DNA of 46,283 nt, taken from assembly GCF_005870085.1 (NCBI RefSeq), contig NZ_SZNM01000028.1, positions 1 to 46,283 on the forward strand, written 5' to 3'. The translations under genes and the position numbers were made by a program. Numbering within the stretch: the first letter of the stretch is position 1; every line of letters starts with the position of its first letter. Below, piece by piece: positions 15,794 to 22,882 of this stretch. The notes under the pieces are model-generated. The model was not told where the DNA came from and did not search any database. It saw only the letters and a program-made list of their open reading frames with translations. The stretch is from Aquibacillus sediminis. GTDB lineage: Bacteria > Bacillota > Bacilli > Bacillales > Amphibacillaceae.

Positions 15794-15879
15794 CGAAAAA
15801 GATAAAAAATCAAAATCTAGATTCTCCCCAAATCCAAACCACTAAATCTAGTATGAAATTCACGCTTTTTATCTTTTCG
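15794..15879. repeat. Nested inverted repeats at the recombinase truncation point
   Basis: CGAAAAAGATAAAAA (15794-15808) is mirrored by TTTTTATCTTTTCG (15866-15879), one base shorter. Inside, AAATCTAGATT (15813-15824 region) and AAATCTAG (15845-15852) form a second pair. The structure begins exactly where the recombinase homology stops. It could be a deletion scar, the end of a small inserted element, or a double hairpin terminator. Confidence 0.4.
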
Positions 15880-15939
15880 TCATCATCAAAATGCAGTTTT
15901 GATTACTATGCAGTGTAGATGTATTTAAAAAAGACAAAA

Positions 15940-15972
15940 AAATAAGCCCATCACCAGTTAAGGCAATGAACT
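15940..15972 (-). terminator. Terminator of the SIR2-like gene
   Basis: Hairpin with left arm AGTTCATTGCC, loop TTAACT and right arm GGTGATGGGCT, followed by TTATTTTTTT on the minus strand. It shares its right arm and loop with the terminators at 6519 and 7672. Confidence 0.7.
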
Positions 15973-17299
15973 AGACTAATTCGGTCTTTGCATTTTTATA
16001 AAAATGGCTAGCTAATATTTGTTGGGTTTGCACATAACTTACATTGATATTCCTACAATACTCACTTACCTCTTTATTAAACGTAATAACGTTCTCTAGT
16101 TCTGTACTAAATTCTTGTTTTTCTTTTTCATTAAAGTAGGAATAGATAATATTAGGATTTGTTACTCCTGAATCGTAAAATGTCAACATTAAGTTTCTTA
16201 ATAAATGATAATCATTTTCCACATTCATTCCAAAGATCAAAACCGTAGATATTGAGTTGTCCTTGATTAACTTGGTTACTCTGTCACTAATTTTCAATGT
16301 CTTTTTATTAAAAAAACTTTTTGTTGCACTTTGACTATTAACAATAGGTAAGAACGATTTAAATATAAAATAATCACCGATTAATATATCAGAGAAGCTT
16401 ACATACCCCTCGTCAAAGTTCAAACCATAACTCTGGTTATACACGTACTCTTCTTTGTTGAGAATAAATTCACCGTGTAAATGTTCAACATTTTTGTCTA
16501 CGATCAACTCCATTATTTTGTCGTAGTTAAGCGAAATTAACACATTGAACCTATTCAGAAACTGTTTCAACTTCTCTGTATCCAGGTTATCCAAATTATC
16601 TAATTTATTTAATTTAACTGCTTTTCCTTTTGAGAAAATAGCTATAGAAAATAGCATTTTAAAATACGTTGTAAATCCATTGAAAATAACATCTTCCTGG
16701 AGTACAGCCTTTTCGTTATCAACATGTATTAGCCTAGTATTATTTTTGTCCCCGTGTTTTAATACTGTAATGAAGGAGTTGTTATTAGGAATATGGTAAT
16801 AGCTTGGTTTCATATTTTTTATTGCAGCATAGAAATATATTAAAATCGTCCAATGCTCAATATTTACATACCGTATTCCTTTTTCTCTAGACACTTTACA
16901 AATTTGCTCAAGTGGTTCAAGTTCGCTGAAACCAAAAGTTAATTTCGAGATAATACCTCTTTCCCAAAATTCATCTATCAATTCGTTATTAGCTTTAATT
17001 GACTCAGCAAATAAAACAGCATCTTCAAAAATAGTCATTAGTTTTTCTTCTGAAAAATATCTTAAATGCTGTAAAACACTTTTATAATTTTCATTACATT
17101 TCTTACTGAATGCTTTATTAGACTTCACCCTAAGCTGTGAGTTATAGATTAAATCTTTGTGAGCTGAGTACAGATTGCCGTATATGTTGCTAAACTCCTT
17201 ATCAAAGTTAATACTAAAACCATTGCCACATATAAAGGCACATCTCCGCTCTGATATCTTTTTATTTAGATCTAATATGGCTTCTTCATTTCCTAGCAA
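15971..17299 (-). CDS. SIR2-like (DUF4917-type) protein, probable NADase effector
   Basis: A 442-residue protein. Residues 18-33 carry CAFICGNGFSINFD, the nucleotide-binding glycine motif of SIR2-like proteins. Residues 253-278 carry VLISLNYDKIMEL and VEHLHGEF, the Asn-Tyr-Asp and His-Gly pieces of the SIR2/DUF4917 site. Residues 353-370 give VLIFGMNVENDYHLLRNL, the conserved late motif. Defence SIR2 proteins (ThsA, DSR1/DSR2 and others) hydrolyse NAD+ after phage sensing. Start is TTG 17299 after GGGGG. It is the last gene of a four-gene minus-strand run (18-bp to 110-bp gaps) and has its own terminator. NADase action is inferred from the family. Confidence 0.75.
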   Translation of the reverse strand: MLGNEEAILDLNKKISERRCAFICGNGFSINFDKEFSNIYGNLYSAHKDLIYNSQLRVKSNKAFSKKCNENYKSVLQHLRYFSEEKLMTIFEDAVLFAESIKANNELIDEFWERGIISKLTFGFSELEPLEQICKVSREKGIRYVNIEHWTILIYFYAAIKNMKPSYYHIPNNNSFITVLKHGDKNNTRLIHVDNEKAVLQEDVIFNGFTTYFKMLFSIAIFSKGKAVKLNKLDNLDNLDTEKLKQFLNRFNVLISLNYDKIMELIVDKNVEHLHGEFILNKEEYVYNQSYGLNFDEGYVSFSDILIGDYFIFKSFLPIVNSQSATKSFFNKKTLKISDRVTKLIKDNSISTVLIFGMNVENDYHLLRNLMLTFYDSGVTNPNIIYSYFNEKEKQEFSTELENVITFNKEVSEYCRNINVSYVQTQQILASHFYKNAKTELV

Positions 17300-17408
17300 A
17301 ATAACACCCCCTACGGCTATCTATTATATTAGTCTTTCAAAATTTCCATTAACAAATAGAAAACATTAACATTCTCCTCAAGATTATCTTTCTAAACTTT
17401 CACAGCCC

Positions 17409-17879
17409 TTAAGTGGAAATAGAGTTTAAAAGCCTGACTTTACTATCTATGTTGTCATATTCCATTATCTCTACATCACCTGGAATCAAGTGGTCATATG
17501 CTCTTATATAATACTCTCCTAATGTTTCTCCTCTTTTTTCACTGTAGTCCTTTAAAATGAAAAATATTTTTCTATATTCTTCCGGTGCCAAATAGAAATA
17601 ATACATTGCTTCATTCCAAACGGTTAACTTCGCACTAGGAACATTCCCACCAGAAGTCCATTTATGAGACTTACACTCCACAATTACTTTCTCAGGGTCA
17701 CTTGAGGTGTTTCCCAAATCAAAAACATGATTTTTCTTTTTCTGATTTACACCTACTGGCAAACTAACTCCTTTATTCAAGATTATATTATTTTTCTCAA
17801 AATACTTAAGAGCTACTTCTTCAAAGTCTCTTCCTACATGCGCATTGCTTATAGCGTTTTCTCTTTGAAAATTATTCAT
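17409..17879 (-). CDS. PD-(D/E)XK nuclease-like protein
   Basis: A 156-residue protein with a clear nuclease core: VGRDFEEVALKYFEKNN (Glu 20 helix), KKNHVFDLGN (Asp 54), VIVECKSHKWTSGGNV (Glu 68-x-Lys 70). The ECKSHKWT pattern occurs in families acting as restriction-like nucleases. ATG 17879 has AGGAGA seven bases upstream, and only 13 bases separate it from the stop of the trypsin-like gene. A longer upstream frame overlaps the protease gene and is not used. The protease-nuclease coupling suggests the protease may activate the nuclease, which is an inference from gene order only. Confidence 0.75.
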   Translation of the reverse strand: MNNFQRENAISNAHVGRDFEEVALKYFEKNNIILNKGVSLPVGVNQKKKNHVFDLGNTSSDPEKVIVECKSHKWTSGGNVPSAKLTVWNEAMYYFYLAPEEYRKIFFILKDYSEKRGETLGEYYIRAYDHLIPGDVEIMEYDNIDSKVRLLNSIST

Positions 17880-17892
17880 ATTGCTTCTCCTA

Positions 17893-18762
17893 TTATTTAA
17901 CATCAGCTTTTTCGGAATAATTGGTAGATGTCTTAAGAATATCCACAAATGCAAGCAGTTCAGAAGATTTTATAACATTGCCCAGATTCATCATAACTTT
18001 GGAATACACCTTGTCTACATTTGTTTCAGCAACAGATAAAGGACCTGAATATAGGATTCCTAAAAATAGTATTTTTTTACCACTACCATAAAACTCTTCT
18101 CTATCTTCTTTTCCAAAGTTATGTAACATTACCGGAGATCCACTAGAACCCGGGTAACATGCACAATCTATAACAAATTCATTTCGATTATTGTAATTGT
18201 AAGCTGGGTGTGAAGCGGTACTTCCAGTTCGGAATAGCGGCTGATTATTATATTCATCCCAAAGCCCATTCGGGTACCCTACCATTAATATATCTTCAAT
18301 AGCGTTTAGTTTTCCCACATCTTCAATAGTTGGTATGTTATCATTATCTAATGCTACATTGACTATATTTTCGTTACCAGGTGCGGCAAAAGGATATATA
18401 CATAAGTCAACCTCACTATCGGGATGAAAAATACAATGTTCCTCGAATTCTGGTATTTCCATTGTTTGGGTTTGCCCTGTTCTGAATACCTTAGAGTCTT
18501 GATATATTTGTAAAGTAACTTCACCAAAGTTAGGTGTTTTAGAAGTTTCAAATACATTTACTAGAACCTTTGCTTTTTTAGCATTTTCAACAACATGTTT
18601 GTTAGTTACGATACATGGAACATAATGTTTCCTGGCATCATCTAAAAAGAAATTAAAGTAAAATCCAGTTCCTGTCCCATTAGGATTATTATTAGAATCA
18701 TAAGTCTCTATTCTTATTGTATTTAAACTTAAAACTTCTGCTAAATAATTATCCCTAATCAT
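17893..18762 (-). CDS. Trypsin-like serine protease of the defence operon
   Basis: A 289-residue cytoplasmic (no signal peptide) serine protease of the chymotrypsin fold. The triad is visible: His 56 in IVTNKHVVEN, Asp 119 in PDSEVDLCIYP, Ser 207 in CYPGSSGSPVM. The N-terminal half has GTGFYFNF, the usual first strand of trypsin-like peptidase_2 proteins. ATG 18762 follows AGGAGGGG. It lies 28 bases after the Mrr-like gene and 13 before the nuclease gene. Trypsin-like domains are known in phage-defence effectors, where they are activated by a sensor and cut a partner protein. Its substrate here is unknown; the neighbouring nuclease and SIR2 protein are candidates. Confidence 0.85.
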   Translation of the reverse strand: MIRDNYLAEVLSLNTIRIETYDSNNNPNGTGTGFYFNFFLDDARKHYVPCIVTNKHVVENAKKAKVLVNVFETSKTPNFGEVTLQIYQDSKVFRTGQTQTMEIPEFEEHCIFHPDSEVDLCIYPFAAPGNENIVNVALDNDNIPTIEDVGKLNAIEDILMVGYPNGLWDEYNNQPLFRTGSTASHPAYNYNNRNEFVIDCACYPGSSGSPVMLHNFGKEDREEFYGSGKKILFLGILYSGPLSVAETNVDKVYSKVMMNLGNVIKSSELLAFVDILKTSTNYSEKADVK

Positions 18763-18790
18763 GTTACCCCTCCTGTATTTGAGTAAATTT

Positions 18791-19321
18791 CTATGCGCCT
18801 TTCTTTATCTCCAGCATCCAATTAATCAACTGTTTACGATCAACCAACCTAACTTGATTTGAGTTTGCTAGTTTTTTAGCTTGTTCAGTAAAAAGTCTAT
18901 TCGTAATCACCCAACACTCCTCCGCTTTGTAGTGGCTTTTAGCTGATGCTATTTCTTGTACAGCTTTTACTCCAACATTTTTCTTATACCTTTTAGCTTG
19001 TACAATAATCTTCTTACCTTTTGTTGATAAAATAAGGTCGGCACCATAGTCTCCACTTGACGGTGTTAATTGTATATAATAGCCTTTTGCCTTTAACAAG
19101 GCCTGAAGGTATTCTTCAAACTTCCTCCCAGACATTTCATCTACTTCGGTAATACCTGACTTTCTGAGCTTTTGTTCCCTCAGCACTTTAACTATTAATG
19201 CAAATATTAGGGATCCACCAAAGAATACTATTATCGCTAATGTTAATAAAGGTTCAGCAGTTAACATAGACCAAAGTAAGTCTAACCCCATTTTAAATCC
19301 ATCAAAAAAATCTAGTCCCAT
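18791..19321 (-). CDS. Membrane-anchored Mrr-like restriction endonuclease
   Basis: A 176-residue protein. Residues 24-47 (LLTLAIIVFFGGSLIFALIV) form one membrane helix. The rest is an Mrr_cat domain: MSGRKFEEYLQALLKAKGY (Glu 69/70), SSGDYGADLILS (Asp 95), IIVQAKRYKKNVG (Gln 108-x-Lys 110), then AVQEIASAKSHYKAEECWVI. Mrr enzymes cut modified DNA; membrane-bound short forms are widespread and little studied. AGGAGTAGAG precedes ATG 19321. An extended -10 (TGATATAAT, 19379-19387 on the minus strand) about 60 bases upstream may be the promoter of this gene and of the three below it. Confidence 0.85.
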   Translation of the reverse strand: MGLDFFDGFKMGLDLLWSMLTAEPLLTLAIIVFFGGSLIFALIVKVLREQKLRKSGITEVDEMSGRKFEEYLQALLKAKGYYIQLTPSSGDYGADLILSTKGKKIIVQAKRYKKNVGVKAVQEIASAKSHYKAEECWVITNRLFTEQAKKLANSNQVRLVDRKQLINWMLEIKKGA

Positions 19322-19623
19322 ATTACTCTACTCCTAATAATTTTTTATCTGTGAAAAATCCAATACTTTACACTTTTTATTATATCAAACTATTGCACTA
19401 ACCTTTTTGAAAATATAAAATAACCTCCAAGTAGCAACTTGGTCACTCAATGTCTAGCTTAATGGTTTTTGATTCACCTTTATTTTTCATATCCGCTTGC
19501 GTTACTTATCCTTTTTCATTAACTATTTTTAAAAATTTATCTCAAACATTAAATAAATAGATTGAATAGGACAAACCTTTCACCTCATATAGTGTCATAA
19601 CAATATAGGGAGGGGGAATAAAA
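19322..19623. other. Divergent intergenic region
   Basis: About 300 bases between the Mrr-like operon (minus) and the second ParB-like gene (plus). It holds the minus-strand TATAAT at 19379-19384 and a weak inverted repeat CCAAGTAGCAACTTGG at 19427-19442 (an 8+8 palindrome, possible operator or terminator). No gene was seen. Confidence 0.5.
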
Positions 19624-20379
19624 ATGACAATTGGTCGTATCCAGCCAAGCCAATTGGTTGCTTTTCATCAAGAAAAGGTTACTAGGAACACTGCTTTAAA
19701 CTATTCAGAGGAAATGGAAAAGGCCAAATCGCCTTATATTAATGTTGAAAAAAGAAAAGATGGTAAATTTAATGTTATTTCTGGATTTAAATACATTGAT
19801 GGAATTCGGTTACTAAATAAAAATTTTCCTCTTTTAGTTGTAATATCTGACCCTTATCCATCTGAGCAAGAACGGAAACTAGCATTGCTCCAGCGCTGTC
19901 TATCCAATAATGAAAAAAATAAATATAAAGAAATCTTAATATATGAGCTGATAAAAAATTATAAGATGAACGAGTTCTCTATATCACAAGAATTAGGGCA
20001 AGATGCAAATAAAATTAAAAAGTATATGTATAGGCAAATTATCCCCCATACTTATTTAGAGGAAGCTGAACATTTAGGGGTTAAACACATCATTCAGGCT
20101 ATCTTCTTAGCTAATTCCTACACGCTTCATGAAAAAAGAATCTTAACAGAATTATGTCTTGAACCAAATTACCACCTCAGATTAAAGAACAAACACCTTG
20201 CATTATATAGAAAATACCGTAGAACTTATTCACTATTTGAAGACTTCTCCATGGCCAAGCAGCAAGTCTTAAGTGCTGTTAATCCTGACAAAGCCATAGA
20301 AGAATATTGGGAAAAGATTGCTCACCCTTTAGTGTACACTGATATTCATATCTTTGATCAAAGTAGACCCGCTCATTGA
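19624..20379 (+). CDS. Diverged ParB-like protein with HTH
   Basis: A 251-residue protein whose N-terminus resembles a ParB domain: IGRIQPSQLVAFHQEK, SPYINVEKRKDGKFNVISGF and KYIDGIRLLN, where the usual GYRR/GERR motif has become SGFKY. A helix-turn-helix follows (NEFSISQELGQDANKIKKYM). The C-terminal 100 residues are helical and unrecognised. AGGGAGGGGG precedes ATG 19624. It stands at the right edge of the defence island, divergent from the Mrr operon, and ends 60 bases before yifB. It may regulate the neighbouring operon or belong to an old plasmid or phage. Function unknown. Confidence 0.6.
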   Translation: MTIGRIQPSQLVAFHQEKVTRNTALNYSEEMEKAKSPYINVEKRKDGKFNVISGFKYIDGIRLLNKNFPLLVVISDPYPSEQERKLALLQRCLSNNEKNKYKEILIYELIKNYKMNEFSISQELGQDANKIKKYMYRQIIPHTYLEEAEHLGVKHIIQAIFLANSYTLHEKRILTELCLEPNYHLRLKNKHLALYRKYRRTYSLFEDFSMAKQQVLSAVNPDKAIEEYWEKIAHPLVYTDIHIFDQSRPAH

Positions 20380-20441
20380 AACCTACGAAAAAACACTACT
20401 CATGTTGAAACACTGGAAACCAACCTCCACTAGTCCTTTCA

Positions 20442-21977
20442 TTACAACACAACATCCTTCCCTCCCTTCTTCAACAAAGGCGATCGCTGATAAGTCATCG
20501 CTTCCCATAGTGCTTCATCTGTTATTCGTTCCTCGCCATTTAAATCAGCGATGGTTCTAGCTAATCGTAAAATTTTCACTTGAACGCGGTTGCTCCATTG
20601 TTGTTTTTGCGCACATTTTTCGATTAGGTGGATTTGATCTAGGGACACGTTGCCTTTGTTTTTCAGTGTTTCAAGCGAGGCGGTAGAATTACGATCATTG
20701 CTTTGACAACGCTCCTGCTGTATGCCTTGTGCTTCGACCACTTGTTTACGAAGCTCTGCAGATGTAGGGCCTTTTGTGGTATAGGCATTCATTGACACGG
20801 GAACGAGTGATAGAAAAATATCAAACCGATCGAGAAGAGGACCGGAGATTTTGTTGTGATACTTTTGGATCTCTTTGGGGCTGCATGTACAATAGCGATG
20901 TTTTGCCCCATGATAGCCACATGGACAAGGGTTCATCGCTGAAATTAATTGAAAATGAGCTGGATAGGTTACGGTTCCTTGTGCTCGACTAATATGCACT
21001 TGGCCACTTTCCAATGGTTCACGCAGCATGTCTAACGTTTTTTTGGTGAATTCAGGTAACTCATCGAGAAACAGAACGCCGTTATGGGCAAGAGACGCCT
21101 CTCCCGGTTTTGGGTTGGAACCACCGCCAACAAGTGCGACATAGGAAGAGGAATGGTGTGGCGAGCGAAATGGGGCTGTTCCTCTAGGTGGGGGCGTACT
21201 GTTCGTCATTTGGTAGACACTTACCATTTCTAAATATTGTTGGTCCGTTAATGGCGGCAATATCGTGGAAAAACTTTCTGCTAGCATGGTTTTGCCACAG
21301 CCAGGTGGTCCTGACATAAACAAATGGTGTCCACCAGCAGCAGCAATCGTCATCGCTCGCTTGGCGCGTTCATGGCCAATTACATGGGAAAAATCGTGTT
21401 CGGTTGGTGGAGCATTTTGCTCAGCAACGACATGAGGACGCTCATCTTCTGCAAAAGACAAAGATAGTTGCCCCTCTAAATGTGCTACACAGTCATTAAG
21501 ATGATGAATCGGGAACAGATCAAGAGACGGGATGTTTGCTAGAGGTAATTCTAAGGAGGATGGCAAATAAAGCCGCTTAAATCCCAGTTTAGTTGCAGCT
21601 AACACACTTGGCAGCAAGCCATCTACCGATTGGATGGTACCATCTAAACGCAGTGATCCAACAAACGCTGTATCCGCATCAAACTCCACATCAAGTTTTT
21701 CTTCTTCCTTTAAAATCCCTAATGCGATCGCAATATCGAAAAAAGGGCCCGCCTTCTTCTGTTCCGGTGGGGACAGTTGCACAATCACGCGTTGCTCCGA
21801 CACATCACAGCCCATGGTGATCAACGTACTCATCACCCGCTCACGCGACTCCTTTACAGCTAAATCGGGCAAACCAATAATCGTAAAGGCTGGCGGTCCT
21901 TCCATCACATGCACCTCCACCTGGATCCGATATCCTTCCATTCCGAGCAGGCCAATACTTGATATACTTGTAACCAT
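20442..21977 (-). CDS. yifB: YifB/ComM family Mg-chelatase-like AAA+ ATPase (copy 1, intact)
   Basis: A 511-residue protein of normal family length. An N-terminal ChlI (S5/Lon-like) domain (residues about 15-140) is followed by the Mg_chelatase AAA core with Walker A GPPGCGKT (223-230) and Walker B VLFLDEL (301-307). Then come four cysteines in NPCPCGYHG...YCTC (350-365) and a Mg_chelatase_C domain to the end. ComM of proteobacteria is a hexameric helicase that drives branch migration during transformation. AGGAG is spaced eight bases before ATG 21977. The transposase gene ends 11 bases upstream, so the two are almost certainly co-transcribed and co-translated. The 3' end (20446-21024) is directly repeated at 5776-6355, and much of the 5' half is base-for-base identical to copy 2 at 26026-27195. 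Confidence 0.95.
   Translation of the reverse strand: MVTSISSIGLLGMEGYRIQVEVHVMEGPPAFTIIGLPDLAVKESRERVMSTLITMGCDVSEQRVIVQLSPPEQKKAGPFFDIAIALGILKEEEKLDVEFDADTAFVGSLRLDGTIQSVDGLLPSVLAATKLGFKRLYLPSSLELPLANIPSLDLFPIHHLNDCVAHLEGQLSLSFAEDERPHVVAEQNAPPTEHDFSHVIGHERAKRAMTIAAAGGHHLFMSGPPGCGKTMLAESFSTILPPLTDQQYLEMVSVYQMTNSTPPPRGTAPFRSPHHSSSYVALVGGGSNPKPGEASLAHNGVLFLDELPEFTKKTLDMLREPLESGQVHISRAQGTVTYPAHFQLISAMNPCPCGYHGAKHRYCTCSPKEIQKYHNKISGPLLDRFDIFLSLVPVSMNAYTTKGPTSAELRKQVVEAQGIQQERCQSNDRNSTASLETLKNKGNVSLDQIHLIEKCAQKQQWSNRVQVKILRLARTIADLNGEERITDEALWEAMTYQRSPLLKKGGKDVVL
20446..21024 (-). repeat. Right direct repeat (yifB 3' end) flanking the defence island
   Basis: Collinear with 5776-6355 in the same orientation, with scattered single-base differences. 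Recombination between the two would remove the whole 6356-20445 block. Confidence 0.8.
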
Positions 21978-21988
21978 TGTACACACTC

Positions 21989-22561
21989 CTATCCTTTATT
22001 TAGGTTCACATGCTTCTTTTCCTGTTGCACTTTGGCTTGTAGAAACTTTTGATAATTGTCGATTTTCGGTTCGGGGAAAAAAGTGAAGATTCGTTCCGTA
22101 CTAACGAGCGTACTGTTTGTAGGATGAACGTAATCGAAATAACTGCTCCACTTATAATCCTTTAACTCCTGTACCATATTGGCACGAATCGGGTTCAAAT
22201 GGATGTATTTGTTCACTTCTAGTTCATATTCAACTGTCGTTAATAACTCGGAACCATAGCGACTTTCGAACACATGGCCTGAAAAGTGATATTTTTGGTT
22301 AAAATACTTTGCATACTTAAGATGAAGTTGTTGTAGTATTTTTCCTGGATGGTGTTCTAGAGGCTGAAGTTGTAAGTGAATGTGGTTCGTCATGAGGCAA
22401 TACGTATGGAGTTCAAACGGTTTTATCTGCTTAATGTCTTGCAAAATCCTTAAATATTCTATACGATCTTCATCATCGTGAAACAAAGTAGTTCGTCTAA
22501 TTCCTCGACTGGTAATATGCAACTTAGCGCCTGGAAACCAAGTCCGTTTCTTTCTAGGCAA
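21989..22561 (-). CDS. REP-associated Y1 (HUH) transposase, RAYT (copy 1)
   Basis: A 190-residue Y1_Tnp protein. It opens LPRKKRTWFPGAKLHITSRG, a typical RAYT N-terminus. The HUH motif is HIHLQL within CLMTNHIHLQL, and the catalytic Tyr lies in the helix VEYELEVNKYIHLNPIRANM, followed by DYKWSSY. HUH enzymes nick single-stranded DNA at hairpins; RAYTs are linked to the spread of REP palindromes. TTG 22561 with GGAGGAGGG upstream is the best start and matches the equivalent start of copy 2; a longer frame to 22636 has no site. It is followed 11 bases later by yifB. A REP variant (22795-22860) lies upstream. Confidence 0.93.
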   Translation of the reverse strand: MPRKKRTWFPGAKLHITSRGIRRTTLFHDDEDRIEYLRILQDIKQIKPFELHTYCLMTNHIHLQLQPLEHHPGKILQQLHLKYAKYFNQKYHFSGHVFESRYGSELLTTVEYELEVNKYIHLNPIRANMVQELKDYKWSSYFDYVHPTNSTLVSTERIFTFFPEPKIDNYQKFLQAKVQQEKKHVNLNKG

Positions 22562-22739
22562 CCGTAACCCTCCTCCAACTATTTGATTGTAATGGTTAAT
22601 TGGAAAATAAAAGTTCCTGTAGAGAGGAAAACACAAAGAGAGGTAATAAACATTATAGTGACTATGTTTCTATTAACATATATTCGCCATGTTCAACAAA
22701 TATCCTCCTAAAACCTACATTTTTTTCAAATATTTTTAA

Positions 22740-22780
22740 CAAACAAAACAAGGAGCTGCCAGCCTATTTGACAACTCCTC
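22740..22780 (-). terminator. Minus-strand terminator-like hairpin beside a REP
   Basis: AGGAGTTG (complement of 22772-22779) pairs with CAGCTCCT (complement of 22751-22758) and is followed by TTGTTTTG on the minus strand. It resembles the hairpin at 2244-2275, which also neighbours a REP. Confidence 0.5.
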
Positions 22781-22794
22781 TCACCATATCATTG

Positions 22795-22860
22795 TCCATC
22801 TATCATGGACAACTGTCTTTTTTGGGTACCTGGTACCGATACCCTGCCTGGCTTTTTCTT
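22795..22860. repeat. REP variant with GGTACC palindrome
   Basis: GTCCATCTATCATGGAC (hairpin A), spacer with TGTCTTTTTT, then GGGTACCTGGTACCGATACCC (hairpin B). Hairpin B has GGTACC arms instead of GGGGTC. A related unit is at 31682-31729. It reaches to within about 25 bases of the start of the gene at 22883. Confidence 0.75.
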
Positions 22861-22882
22861 TGTCACTGGTGATTACTTGAAA

